Source: Gamarada debralockiae
Lineage: Eukaryota > Ascomycota > Leotiomycetes > Helotiales > Hyphodiscaceae
Direction: 5' to 3'
DNA length: 24,936 bases
Assembly: GCA_002803225.1 (NCBI GenBank)
Contig: NXFV01000952.1
Span: 1 to 24,936, forward strand
Both the position numbers and the translations under genes were made by a program. Numbering within the stretch: the first letter of the stretch is position 1; the number at the start of each line of letters is the position of its first letter. The notes beneath the pieces are model-generated. The model was not told the DNA's origin. It worked only from the letters and a program-made list of their open reading frames with translations, and made no database searches. Positions 1-9,538 of this stretch are shown one piece after another.

Positions 1-617
1 GTATTCAAGTGAGATATGATTTCGCAAAACCGGATTCTTTCCTGTTTCTAAAACTAGACTCGGCGTGGCTTGATTGAATTTATGGAACAAAAAGTTCCAA
101 CTGGCTGCTGTAAGAAAGTTCCGCACTTGTGGTGTTGCTATTGTCAACGCATGTTTATGCTGTCACGTCGATTCCGTCGCGCACAGGAAGTATGGTTGGC
201 CTTTATTCATCGCATCAAGGTGATAGCTCATCCAAACCAAACGCGAAGTGGCTGAGGAAAAGGAACATTCATGGTCTACAGACTATAGTCGAGCATTAAT
301 TTTTGTGAAAATTGGGTATGAACTCAAATACACCAGGAACCTGCGAAACAAATAACACAAATGATCGTTGCTATTTATCCTTGCCCTTCACCTCTTCATA
401 GACCTCTTCATACTCATCGTCTACAGTATTGGGGCAGAAAGCCATATATTCCGAACCCAAAATCTCCAAATAAGCCAATTGTTCAAACGCAAACAAAACA
501 AAAGAGATTAACGTGGACGATATTTTTCTCATCTTTGATAAAGCTTTCCGGATCTTTGAAATCCAGCGCCTTCTTCTCCGTGCGGAGGCCCCTGTGAGCA
601 GTCAGCCTCTGACGTGA
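1..617. other. Left edge, no gene seen
   Basis: No supported gene lies here. The open frames are short, have no recognisable motif and do not join across plausible splice sites. The stretch just after the stop of the monooxygenase (below 618, read on the minus strand) should hold its 3' untranslated region. I see no repeat or RNA gene. Confidence 0.6.
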
Positions 618-1850
618 CTACTGCTCAAGGGGCGCGCAATCACCAAATGGTCGCTGTCCAAACATCTTCTTGCCCCCGAAATAGCTCCTCTCGATGCTGA
701 TCTTGGCGTACTGCCGCATCTCGGCTTCGTAACCCCCGATACTCTTCTCATTGATGCCGCCTTCAGCGATCTTGCTGGCCAAAACGGCAGCGTCTTTAAG
801 TGCTGTGACGGCACCCACACCCCCGCAAGGTGACATGGCGTGCACCGCGTCGCCTAAGAGGGTGATACGGTCGGATGGTTTCCAGAATGGGATGACAGGC
901 TTCGCAGAGCTGACGCGGAGAGTGGAAGATTGAGTGGTATCTTGGAGTTCAAATAGAGATCGGATGGAAGGGTCCCACTCCTCGGTCAATTTGAGTGACA
1001 AAGCCGCGGAATCGTCTCCAGTCAGGCGAAGAAGCTCGCTGTCGGGCTTCCCGAATAGATCAGCGCGAGCAATCAGGACCCAGTAGATGTAATTGGGCGG
1101 AAGGTCCTTGCGGCGCTGATTCTCGATGAAACGGACTGGCTCCATGAGGAGGGTGAGGGGCGTCTCGTCCACATCCAGAGTTTGAGTCGTTGGTGTGCTG
1201 TCCGTCATCAAGGTCATCCACTTCGTCGCGCGGGCAGGGAACTTTTGGATGAGCTCTTCCGTCATAGGAGTCTTGCCGTAAATGCAGCGGCCGTTGGTAT
1301 CGACGATCCTGTGTTCTGGCTGAAATTGCTTTCGAACGCCAGATCGGACTCCGTCTGCTCCAACGAGAAAAACGCCCTTATACGTCGTTCCATCAGTGAA
1401 AGAGGCAGTGACACCATCCTCATCGATTTCATAATGCGAGAATCTCTTTCCGTACGAAACATGCTCTTCCAGTCCCGTGCGCAGGATATTTCTCAGCACA
1501 GTCCGATCAGCAAGATATGGGGTTGGACCTCCACGAAGGCCTGGACCACTGCGGCTGTTGGTGATGAGGGCGTTGATGGCGTTGAAGTTTGTCTCTCCTG
1601 GCTTGCTCTCAGCGCAGGTCTCCTCGAAATACGACCAGAGTTCAGGGTTGAGGACTGATTTGAGAGCTGCGGCGCCGTCTCCGTTGATTTTAAGACGGTA
1701 TCCTTGTGGCCGGAAGTCGGCCGACGGGTCTTGCTCGAAGATGTGGAATGGGATAGAGGCGTTCTTCAGACCTTGCGCGAGAGCGAGTCCACTAAGACCG
1801 CCACCGACGATGAGGACTTTGGTGGGCTTTTCCAGGACTGCAGGAGACAT
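618..1850 (-). CDS. FAD-dependent monooxygenase (aromatic hydroxylase / salicylate-hydroxylase-like fold)
   Basis: Single-exon gene of 410 residues. The open frame runs further upstream only through a TTG codon at 1874. The first true ATG is at 1850, has A at -3, and leaves a normal short N-terminus before the first beta strand. Visible motifs are the Rossmann dinucleotide-binding motif GGGLSG at residues 16-21, the GADGVRS 'DG' motif at about 164-170, and the second FAD motif ITLLGDAVHAMSP at about 329-341. This trio defines group A flavin monooxygenases, which hydroxylate or epoxidise small, often aromatic substrates using NAD(P)H and O2. No signal peptide or membrane anchor is visible, so it is probably cytosolic. 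Length is normal for the family (about 400-450) and the C-terminus looks complete. It is divergent from the LovD-like gene, with about 650 bp between the start codons. The substrate cannot be read from the sequence. Confidence 0.9.
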   Translation of the reverse strand: MSPAVLEKPTKVLIVGGGLSGLALAQGLKNASIPFHIFEQDPSADFRPQGYRLKINGDGAAALKSVLNPELWSYFEETCAESKPGETNFNAINALITNSRSGPGLRGGPTPYLADRTVLRNILRTGLEEHVSYGKRFSHYEIDEDGVTASFTDGTTYKGVFLVGADGVRSGVRKQFQPEHRIVDTNGRCIYGKTPMTEELIQKFPARATKWMTLMTDSTPTTQTLDVDETPLTLLMEPVRFIENQRRKDLPPNYIYWVLIARADLFGKPDSELLRLTGDDSAALSLKLTEEWDPSIRSLFELQDTTQSSTLRVSSAKPVIPFWKPSDRITLLGDAVHAMSPCGGVGAVTALKDAAVLASKIAEGGINEKSIGGYEAEMRQYAKISIERSYFGGKKMFGQRPFGDCAPLEQ

Positions 1851-2499
1851 GATGGAAAGAATCGAACGTGGCAATGAAATATTAAGTGGTATGAAGCGAT
1901 CAATGTCGTAGCGAGATGTTATTTACGGATGCTAACGGGTATGGCAGAGCAGCAAGAAAAAGAATGAGGACGAACTTTTGAAAGAAGTGACAAGACGAAG
2001 AATAGTTGGATATTGTGTTAATAAGACATTTTGGACGACCCACTTGGAGCTGATGGTTGAACAGCGCATCTTTCCCGATTTTGCAAACTCCAGGTCCGGA
2101 ATCCGAGAAAATCACGATATCTAGAAGTTGGGACGCTATCCAAGTGTTCGCTGCAATTGTCTTCAATTCTAAGAATTAAAGATCGCGGACCGTGGAAATT
2201 TACGTGTTGCTTCGCTTACACGTACATGGGTTTCGCGGACCGAACTGCGCCTCTCATTGGCTCCTTTCTTCCCATTCGGTTAGCGCACTCTCACCTCATA
2301 CTTGACATCCCTACTTCACGACGATTGGATGTGAAGACTGTATGAAACGACTGAAGAACAGAACCAGGTCATTAGATAAGTGTCTATCTAATATTTCTTC
2401 ACGATGTTCTCGCTTTTCGATTTCTCGCAGAGACTTCTCAGTTACTTCCCAACCGGTGCATTTTTAACCTTCCAAACTACCTCGCCAACCCAGTCAAAA
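1851..2499. promoter_or_regulatory. Divergent promoter region between monooxygenase and LovD-like gene
   Basis: This intergenic stretch separates two start codons that face away from each other, so it must hold both promoters. An in-frame ATG at 2404 could extend the plus-strand gene by 32 residues, but the ATG at 2500 has a better context and fits the family. The clearest element is the inverted GATA repeat at 2371-2392, listed separately. I see no convincing TATA box. Confidence 0.6.
2371..2392. promoter_or_regulatory. Inverted GATA repeat (candidate GATA-factor site)
   Basis: A perfect inverted repeat has arms ATTAGATA (2371-2378) and TATCTAAT (2385-2392) around a 6-base spacer. Each arm carries a GATA core, one per strand. 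It sits about 108 bp before the preferred ATG of the LovD-like gene. Fungal GATA zinc-finger regulators (the AreA/Nit2, SreA and WC/NsdD classes) bind GATA cores, and paired sites are often the functional ones. Binding here is inference. Confidence 0.45.
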
Positions 2500-3913
2500 A
2501 TGGAGAACCTTGACACAATTCTGAAGAAGTATACCTCTGAAATTGAGAATCACTTGCATGGCGCTACTTTTGTCGCTGTGGATGCCAAAGGTAATCTACT
2601 ACCCCACTGGTTTGTTTTCATCATCACGAAAATCAACGTTGATATTGAAATAGGTGAAACGTTGTACTCGAAATCATTTGGAAGTCGCACATTCGACACC
2701 AAGAAAAACGAGCCACTTCGAACCGACTCTGTTCTTTGGATAGCTTCTCTTACTAAACTTATCACCAGTATCGCGTGCATGATCGCTGTCGAGAAAGGCC
2801 TCATCACTCTAGATCAGAATGTTCGGGAAATCATTCCTGAATTGAAGGACCTAGACCAGCTCGTTGGATTTGAAGATCATGAGATTGGTGAAATTTCAAG
2901 GAAACCAATTTTGAAGAATGTCACAGCCCCGATAACTCTCAGACAACTATTAAGCCATCAGAGTGGTTTTGCTTATGATCAGCTTCACCCTGGTTTGCAA
3001 GAGTGGTCGAAGTACCATGGAAGGAAGGAATGGACGATGACAGGCTCATATGTAAGTGGTTCCCAGTAGATATTCGATGGTCACTGACATGAAGTTTAGG
3101 GTGGCTACCAACATCCACTTATCTTCGAACCTGGATCTGGGTGGGTGTATGGCTGCGGCATGGACTGGGCTGGGCGAGCAGTCGAAATCGTCAGCGGCAT
3201 GACCTTCGAGCAATTCATGCAAACCTACATCTTTAAACCTCTTTCAATGACATCCACGACCTTCCACCCTGAGAATAGACCTGACATGTTGGCCCGACAA
3301 ATGGACCTCGCCTGGCGGGATCGCTCGACCGGCCCATCTGGTGCGCTGACTCATGGAAAGAATCCCTGGGGATTCCCTGCAAAAGATGATTGTGGAGGTG
3401 TAGGCCTCTATTCCACCGCCGATGATTATGCCAAGTTGCTCAAAGCATTCGTCGCCAATGACGGAGGGATTATTTCCAAGGCGAGTGTGGATGAGATTAT
3501 GACTTCGCAATTAAAGGATCCAAAATACTTCCTGGAAGTCATTAACGGGCCAAGCAGAGCCCACCTAGGACAGACGTGGCCGGAAGGTGCTCAGGCTACG
3601 TTTGGACTTAGCGCAAGTATTAACTTGGAGGACTTCCCGGGCCGAAGGCCGGCGGGAAGTGCGAACTGGAGTGGAATGCCCGGGCTGCATGCTGTAAGTG
3701 AAATCTGAACACGCGATGATGTGAAGTATGAAGAGACACTGACGTTCTGTGCAGTGGGTTGATAGCAAAACTGGCATTGCGGGATTGCTGACTACGCAAG
3801 TCCTGCCTCCTGGCGACCCCATGGTCACAAAGTGTTTCCTGGAACTCGAAACGGCGCTTTACGCCAACTTAAGGGTGAGCTCGAGTGGAATGGTAAATGG
3901 TGGTGGTAATTAG
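2500..3913 (+). CDS. LovD-type beta-lactamase-fold esterase / acyltransferase
   Basis: Four exons are predicted: 2500-2590, 2654-3051, 3100-3693 and 3755-3913, giving 413 residues. The second and third introns are forced by frame. The first (2591-2653, 63 bp) has no stop and keeps the frame. Removing it restores a smooth family-like strand, VAVDAKGETLYSKSFG, instead of a hydrophobic insert. Catalytic residues of the class C beta-lactamase / penicillin-binding fold are visible: S-x-x-K as SLTK (Ser62, Lys65) and the Tyr motif YGCGMDWAG (Tyr180). The C-terminal stretch WVDSKTGIAG, followed by TTQVLPPGDP, is also typical. LovD, the lovastatin acyltransferase, has the same length and a Ser-Lys-Tyr triad in the same spacing. 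Members are esterases or transesterases acting on polyketide or other acyl groups. The ATG at 2500 has A at -3 and G at +4 and gives the usual short N-terminus. An upstream in-frame ATG at 2404 is the alternative. The substrate is unknown. Confidence 0.88.
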
Positions 3914-4859
3914 GACCTCTTGGGATAGATGAGATGATACTTGCAAAGTCATATTGGGGGTTAGGATTATATTATTTGTTGTCGGATGGAATGCATTATC
4001 ATACTAGCCAATCGACAATTCAGCTACAATACTTCTGAGCAATAAGACTTGTAATTCTACCGGAAGCGTCTGATTTACTTTTGAGGGCGTTCACCTCAAC
4101 AAGCGGTGGCCTCTCCTTCACTCTTCCTTTCGCATGTTGATGTTGGTATTTGAAAAGATTCTGAGATGGGGGGGATGATGAGAGGGTGTGGGATTAGTGA
4201 GCGGCTATAGAGGTGTGTCAAAGATGAGGGAGACACTCCGGTTGTTACCATCCGTTTGTCAAGGATGGCGCTCCTAGCATGATTCCGTTTCACAATAGCC
4301 ATGGCGAGAGTCTGGGGCTCTGGGTATATCTCAAATTAGTGGCTTCTTAGAAACTATAGCGATTGTCGTTGTCGCTGCATTTCTCTTGTCGCTCGTGTTA
4401 TTGCTGTGGTTCCTTGCTCATAAATCGCTCCTTTCTCCCTCGAACAATATCGACTTACCAGAATGCTGTGGCTCCGACGCATTATTTCATAGGTTTCGAA
4501 ATGCAAGACAACTATTCATCGGAGTTTGCTCCAGGGCACCATTTTCTCTTGTCAATTTCTTCTTTTTGCCTGAAAGCTTCAGAATTGCATCCGGAGAGCG
4601 AGCTTTTATCTTGGCAACTTCTCCACCTGAATTCAACAACTACGAATGATTCGATCTTGTTGCTCAATAATCATGGCAACTGCACGAAATCAGAGAAAAC
4701 ACAATTTAAGTAGATGTAGAAATGAATTGAGAATTGAAATAACTATCTGAGAATTTAACTCTACGTATTCGCCCCCATGAACGCCGTGCTGAAATCAACA
4801 TGCCTCTTAGAATTCAAGGCACACCCAGCTATTCACCCTACTTCGTCGAGTTTTCATCA
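3914..4859. other. Convergent intergenic region, no gene seen
   Basis: This lies between the 3' ends of two convergent genes and should hold both 3' untranslated regions. Around 4350-4430 the plus strand could encode a hydrophobic stretch resembling a membrane segment, but that frame has no ATG and no splice join that supplies one. Nothing else stands out. Confidence 0.55.
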
Positions 4860-6685
4860 CTAAGCCCCAGTCTTTTGGGCACTCTTTTGCCATGCAAACT
4901 CCTGCTTGATTATCAGTATACGAGCTTGAATTCCCAAGACGAGTCACTTACCAACTTCTTGTCAGCCCCCGACTCAATAATAACATTAACCACAACGGGC
5001 ACCTCAGCTTTGAACCCCTCCTCCGTAGCCTTCTCCAACTCCTCTGGCGTCCTAACAAGATATCCTTTCCCGCCACACATCTCAGCCATCTTCTCATACT
5101 TGACCTCATACCCCAAACTCGTACTCCTCAACCCACCCCTCTCCTGCAACTTCAGCCACTGATCCGAGTCCTCACAATCACCATGATAGATGCCCCCGTT
5201 ATTGATCACGAATATCAGAACATCCATGTTGTACCTCGCCATCGTCTCGACCTCCGGCATCGAGAAACCGAATGCTGAGTCGCCTTCCAAACAGACGATC
5301 TTCTTGCGGGAGTTCGATTTGGAGAGGCCTTCGGGGTTGGGCAGGTTGTAAGAAGAGTGCGCGGCAACGGCATATGCGAGGCCTACGCCCATCGTGGCGT
5401 GCGTTCCGGCGTCCATTCGTAGGCGGGGCTCCTCGACGGGGAAGACTGATCGTGAGATATCCATTGTGTTTGCGCCTTCGGAGATATATACTATATTTCC
5501 GTTCTCAGGTGGCGAGAGACGGTGGAGTGTTTGTTTAATGACGTCGAATGTGCGATGATATGTCATAGGAGTTTTGTCAACCTTCGCTACCTTCGCAGCA
5601 TTCGCTTCGTTCTTTAGTTTGCTGGCTTGAAGTGTTTGACTATAGGGTGAGGAGGTAGTGTCGTATTTCCAACCCTGGAGTGATGTGCAAAGTTGTGATA
5701 CTACAATGTTTATGTCGCCGACAATTCCGAGCTCTGCGTTGCCAGCGTTCTTCCCGATTTCTTCGGCTGAAACATCGACTTGAATGAACTTGGGGTTTGC
5801 ATTCCATTTCCCGCTCTCTCCGTAGTGCAGGATCCAATTCAGTCTTGCCCCGAGAACCAGGACAACGTCTGCGCCTTTGAGTGCAGCGGATCGGGCTGAC
5901 GAGGTGTTTGAGACGTGTGAATCTGGAATAACACCCTTCCCCATGGGCGTTGGGAGGAAGGGGATCTGAGTTTCATCAACCAGTTGGCGGATATGCTTCT
6001 CGGCTCTAGCGTATGCAACTCCTTTGCCAACCACAATGAGCGGAGCTTTAGCAGAACGCAGGAGCTGAGCAGCTTCTACAATTCGCTCTGGATCTGGTCC
6101 TCCACGTGGGGCAGCCGGCATAACATTCAAAGTCTTGCTTTCTGAGATAAGTCCTTGGATGACATCCGCCGGGAGATCCACAAATCCAGTTCCAGGCCTT
6201 CCATACCACGCCGTTCTGAAAGCCTCAGAAATTGATCTCGGAATCGTATCCAGCTGTGCTCTCACAGCAATCTTCGTATGTGGAGTAAGCAACGAAATCG
6301 CATCGAGCTCCTGGAAAGCTCCTTTGGTCAACAGATGGGTTTCGCTAGACCCCGCGATCAGCAGGAGGGGAAATGCGTTTGCGGACGCATTCCCAACGCC
6401 TGCCATGGCATGTAAAACTCCTGGACCGCCGACGACAAGACACACGCCTGGCTTTCCAGTCAGATAGCCATAAGCTGTTGCAGCGTAACCGGCTGCTTGC
6501 TCATTTCGAAAGGCTATGAAGCGGATTCCTAGGGCGATGGCCTCTTCTGCAATTTGAACGACCGGGATTCCGACGAGGCCGAAGATTACTTTGACGCCCA
6601 GTTGGTGGAGTGCACGTGCGACGAGGGCGGCGCCTGTCAATTTCACTGGAGTCTCGGCCAGAGTAGGATTGATTGAGGTAGTCAT
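4860..6685 (-). CDS. ThDP-dependent oxalyl-CoA decarboxylase / 2-hydroxyacyl-CoA lyase family enzyme
   Basis: Two exons: 6685-4952, then a 50-bp intron (4951-4902, donor GTAAGT, acceptor CAG), then 4901-4860. The product has 591 residues. Reading through the intron would instead end in an odd 12-residue tail. Splicing gives KLEFAWQKSAQKTGA. The three ThDP-enzyme domains are recognisable: the N-terminal PYR domain with the cofactor-activating Glu at residue 62 (FRNEQAAGYAA), a central domain (about 200-330), and the C-terminal PP domain with the Mg/ThDP motif GDS(468-470)...NN(495-496). The family covers oxalyl-CoA decarboxylase (oxalyl-CoA to formyl-CoA plus CO2), human HACL1 (578 aa) and yeast Pxp1. 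The sequence alone does not separate these activities. The divergent acyl-CoA synthetase favours an oxalate or 2-hydroxy-acid pathway. HACL1 and Pxp1 are peroxisomal, but no SKL-like signal is present at this C-terminus. The start ATG is unambiguous. Confidence 0.9.
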
Positions 6686-7236
6686 ATTGAATGCGTTTTA
6701 TGGTTGAAGTCGTCGTCTACCCAGGTTGTTGAGTCGGGGAGGATGTGGAGTTGAACTGGCCACAGAGCGAGAACTTCTGAGCGATAAATTGCGGAGTCTC
6801 TGATTGTGAATAATTGTTTGATCGAGGAGAGGAATTTTGTTCGTAAACAAAACATTTTGATCTGGATCTTAACTCCATGATGGGTCCAAGGGCTGAGTAT
6901 AATTGATAAGATTTAGTTGTAACGGATTCCGAAGAAATTTGTTGAAGGATCGAAAGTCGCGGAGTTTGCAGCCGGGTTGAAGCCACCACAGCCGAGCCAA
7001 ATTTAGCGAGCCGAAGCCTGAAACGACAGCGGACAAGGGGCTCGCGTCGCGAGAACTTCCCAAATCGTCAGCTTCGGATTCCGAATATATTTTCAAACTT
7101 TCTTCGTAAATCCTCACCGTGAATGAATAGCCCTCAATAAGAAGTCACAGATTTAAAAATTTCTTCAAAATGCTCATCGATCTCGTCCTGTTCTTCTCCA
7201 ATCACCCCAAACCTCCAAGTCCAAAAGCTCATCAAA
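6686..7236. promoter_or_regulatory. Divergent promoter between ThDP enzyme and acyl-CoA synthetase
   Basis: These 551 bp hold both promoters of the divergent pair, which makes co-regulation likely. A GC-rich palindrome sits at 7041-7053. The 11-mers AAATTTAGCGA (6999-7009) and GAAGCCTGAAA (7013-7023) both recur at 9311-9352. No clear TATA box was seen on either side. Confidence 0.6.
7041..7053. promoter_or_regulatory. GC-rich palindrome CTCGCG-T-CGCGAG
   Basis: A perfect 6-base-arm palindrome with a 1-base centre lies inside the divergent promoter, about 355 bp from the ThDP-enzyme ATG and about 185 bp from the synthetase ATG. Symmetric GC-rich sites often bind dimeric fungal regulators. The actual binder is unknown, and a palindrome this short can arise by chance. 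Confidence 0.25.
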
Positions 7237-9008
7237 ATGGCAACTCTCCTCAACGGCTTGCAAAGCAAGTCCGCCTCCACGGCCTTGATCGTCCCCTCAC
7301 AAACACCAATCTTCCTCTCCCACCTCGAGCTTCTCCAACAAGCCCAAAACTTCCAAAAGAAATTGGCCAAAATAGGAATATCGCCCAAAGAAGCCGTCGC
7401 CATTGCGTTCCCCAACACCGTTGAATTTGCCGTCGCATTCTTGGCTACTACTTTCCAAAGGGCCATTTCTGCGCCTCTAAATCCTGCATACAAGCAAGAT
7501 GAGTTTGAATTCTATCTTGAGGATCTGAAGGCTTCGATTCTTTTTCTTCCGAAGGGTGCAGCTGCACAAAATGGCGAGGCTGTTCGTGCTGCGAGGAAAT
7601 GCGGAACTGCGATTGGAGAGATCTATTGGGATGAATTGGAAGTTGTGCTTGAAATTATTGATGCCGGGGAGTTGAAGAAGAGGGGACCTGCAAAGATCGA
7701 AACACCGGTTGAGGGTGATGTAGCACTCATTCTTCATACGAGCGGGACGACTGGTCGACCAAAAGCTGTTCGTAAATTCCCTTTACTAGGAAGAGTTGAC
7801 ACTGACACCAAATGTAGGTCCCATTGAGCCACAAAAATCTTTTCCAAACAACCAAGAACATCAAGGCAACATACAGCTTGACGTCAGAGGACCGCACCCT
7901 TCTCGTCATGCCACTCTTCCACGTCCATGGTCTCCTCGCTTGTTTCCTCTCCCCTCTCCTGAGTGGTGGTTCTCTGATAATGCCACCACGCTTCTCAGCG
8001 TCAGAATTCTGGCGAGACTTCGTCAAATTTAAAGCCAATTGGTATACCGCTGTCCCCACGATGCACCAAATCCTTCTCCGCGGCTCTCTTCCCTCCCCCA
8101 TACCTGAGATCCGATTCATCCGTTCGTGTTCCTCACCTCTCGCGCCAACAGTTCTCAAGGAACTTGAAACCAAGTTGGATGCACCGGTTTTGGAAGCCTA
8201 TGCAATGACCGAAGCAGCGCACCAAATGACATCCAACCCGCTTCCGCCACTGGCACACAAGCCCGGTTCTGTTGGTGTCGCACAGGGCATTGTTCTTCAA
8301 ATCATGGACGACGCCGGCTCCCCACTCGCACAAGGCACCATCGGCGAAGTCTGCGTATTTGGATCGAACGTCACGTCCGGCTACCTGGGCAACGCTGAAT
8401 CTCCATTCACCAAGTCCGGGTATTTGAGAACAGGCGATCAAGGATATGTTGATGCAGAAGGCTACCTGTTCTTGACAGGCAGGATCAAGGAGTTGATCAA
8501 CAAGGGAGGCGAGAAGATATCTCCGATTGAGATTGATAATTTGTTAGCTCAGCATCCAAAGATTGCGGAGGCTGTCAGCTTTGCAATTGATGACGAGTTG
8601 TATGGACAGAATGTTGCCGTGGCGGTTGTGAGGAAGGAGGGAGCTTACCTTTCCGAGGAAGAGCTTGTTAATTGGTTTGGACAGAGAGCTGCTAAGTTCA
8701 AGATTCCAAAGAAGGTGGGTGATTTCTAAAATTAAATTTGGAGAGAAGCTTTATTGACGTGAGTTTAGGTGTACTTCACAGCCAACATGCCGAAGACTGC
8801 AACGGGCAAGATTCAGCGCAGACTTGTCGCCAAAGCAATGATCGAGAACGAGAAGAAGTATGAGGAAGCGAAAGATGCTTGGGACTCTTCATCCGAATCA
8901 CTGAAGGGACAGAAGTCACAAGAAGCTGAGAAGAAGCCTGGCATTTTTGTCATGCTGCCAAAGATGGTCATGGGTGTTTTCGGGAAATGCTTTCGCCCGC
9001 GAAAGTGA
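7237..9008 (+). CDS. Acyl-CoA synthetase of the Pcs60 / oxalyl-CoA synthetase (AAE3) type
   Basis: Three exons are predicted: 7237-7767, 7818-8714 and 8769-9008, giving 555 residues (yeast Pcs60 is similar in length). The first intron (50 bp) uses the unusual donor GTTCGT. Only this donor restores the conserved join GRPKA-VPLSHKNL, whereas GTAAAT four bases later breaks the frame. The second intron (54 bp) joins FKIPKK to VYFTANMPKTATGK. Adenylate-forming motifs are present: LHTSGTTGRPKA (about 166-177), the TGD motif at 382-384 (YLRTGDQGY), GRIKELINKGGEKISP, and the A10 lysine at about 490 in TATGKIQRR. It should activate a carboxylic acid with ATP and CoA. Yeast Pcs60 and plant AAE3 are oxalyl-CoA synthetases. 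A related medium-chain or hydroxy-acid substrate is the alternative. The C-terminus continues about 65 residues past the A10 lysine, is Lys/Glu-rich, and ends KCFRPRK with no peroxisomal PTS1. The ATG at 7237 has a strong context (AAAATGG). Confidence 0.9.
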
Positions 9009-9523
9009 GGGGATAGAATGGTTTAATGTTTCGTTGAAAATTGGGAAGAACTACTGGAGTATCAGTGGCTCTATGTTTTGTACGCCATGAGGTTCCAATG
9101 GCCTTTGTGAGAATAATATCTGCAGCGTTTGTTTTCCAATTCCAGTAAATTTGCGCCTTTGCAGCTTGAAAGTATAGAGACATCTCAGACAGTGTATTTA
9201 CATTAAAAATACGCTCTAACTGGCTATATTAAGTCCATAAAATGAAGCAATTCACTGGAAGATTAGCCCGCTTTCAGGCCTCCGTCAAGCCACTGAAGAC
9301 TTTCGTGTGCGAAGCCTGAAAATCGATAATCGCCCCCCTGAAAATTTAGCGAACGACCCGGTTACCCCGCTATGAGAACGATGGAGGCAATTTCCATTGC
9401 AATTTGAGACTTCTTGAAAGCATTTACTTTGAATGGCGTATCGAGCGAGTTCAACGATAATGTTCACTAAATTCCGAGATCTCTGTTATTCGCTGGAAGT
9501 GGCTGCGTGCGCTGATTGGAGCT

Positions 9524-9538
9524 GATCTGCACGTGACC
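9524..9538. promoter_or_regulatory. CACGTG E-box, copy 1 of shared 15-mer
   Basis: The sequence GATCTGCACGTGACC contains the palindromic CACGTG core bound by bHLH factors (Cbf1/Pho4-like proteins in fungi). An identical 15-mer occurs at 12327-12341. It lies about 0.9 kb before the nitroreductase ATG, so its target is uncertain. Confidence 0.3.

Noticed and set aside
1851..1874. N-terminal extension of the monooxygenase by 8 residues
   Set aside because: The extension begins at a TTG codon. The first true ATG is at 1850 and suits the fold.
2404..2499. Start of the LovD-like gene at the upstream in-frame ATG
   Set aside because: It adds 32 residues with no clear signal peptide. The ATG at 2500 has better context and gives the family's usual N-terminus. 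Not excluded, only less likely.
4330..4650. Hydrophobic, membrane-like frame on the plus strand
   Set aside because: There is no ATG in frame, a stop lies just upstream near the ATG at 4301, and the only AG that could help would leave an intron too short to splice.
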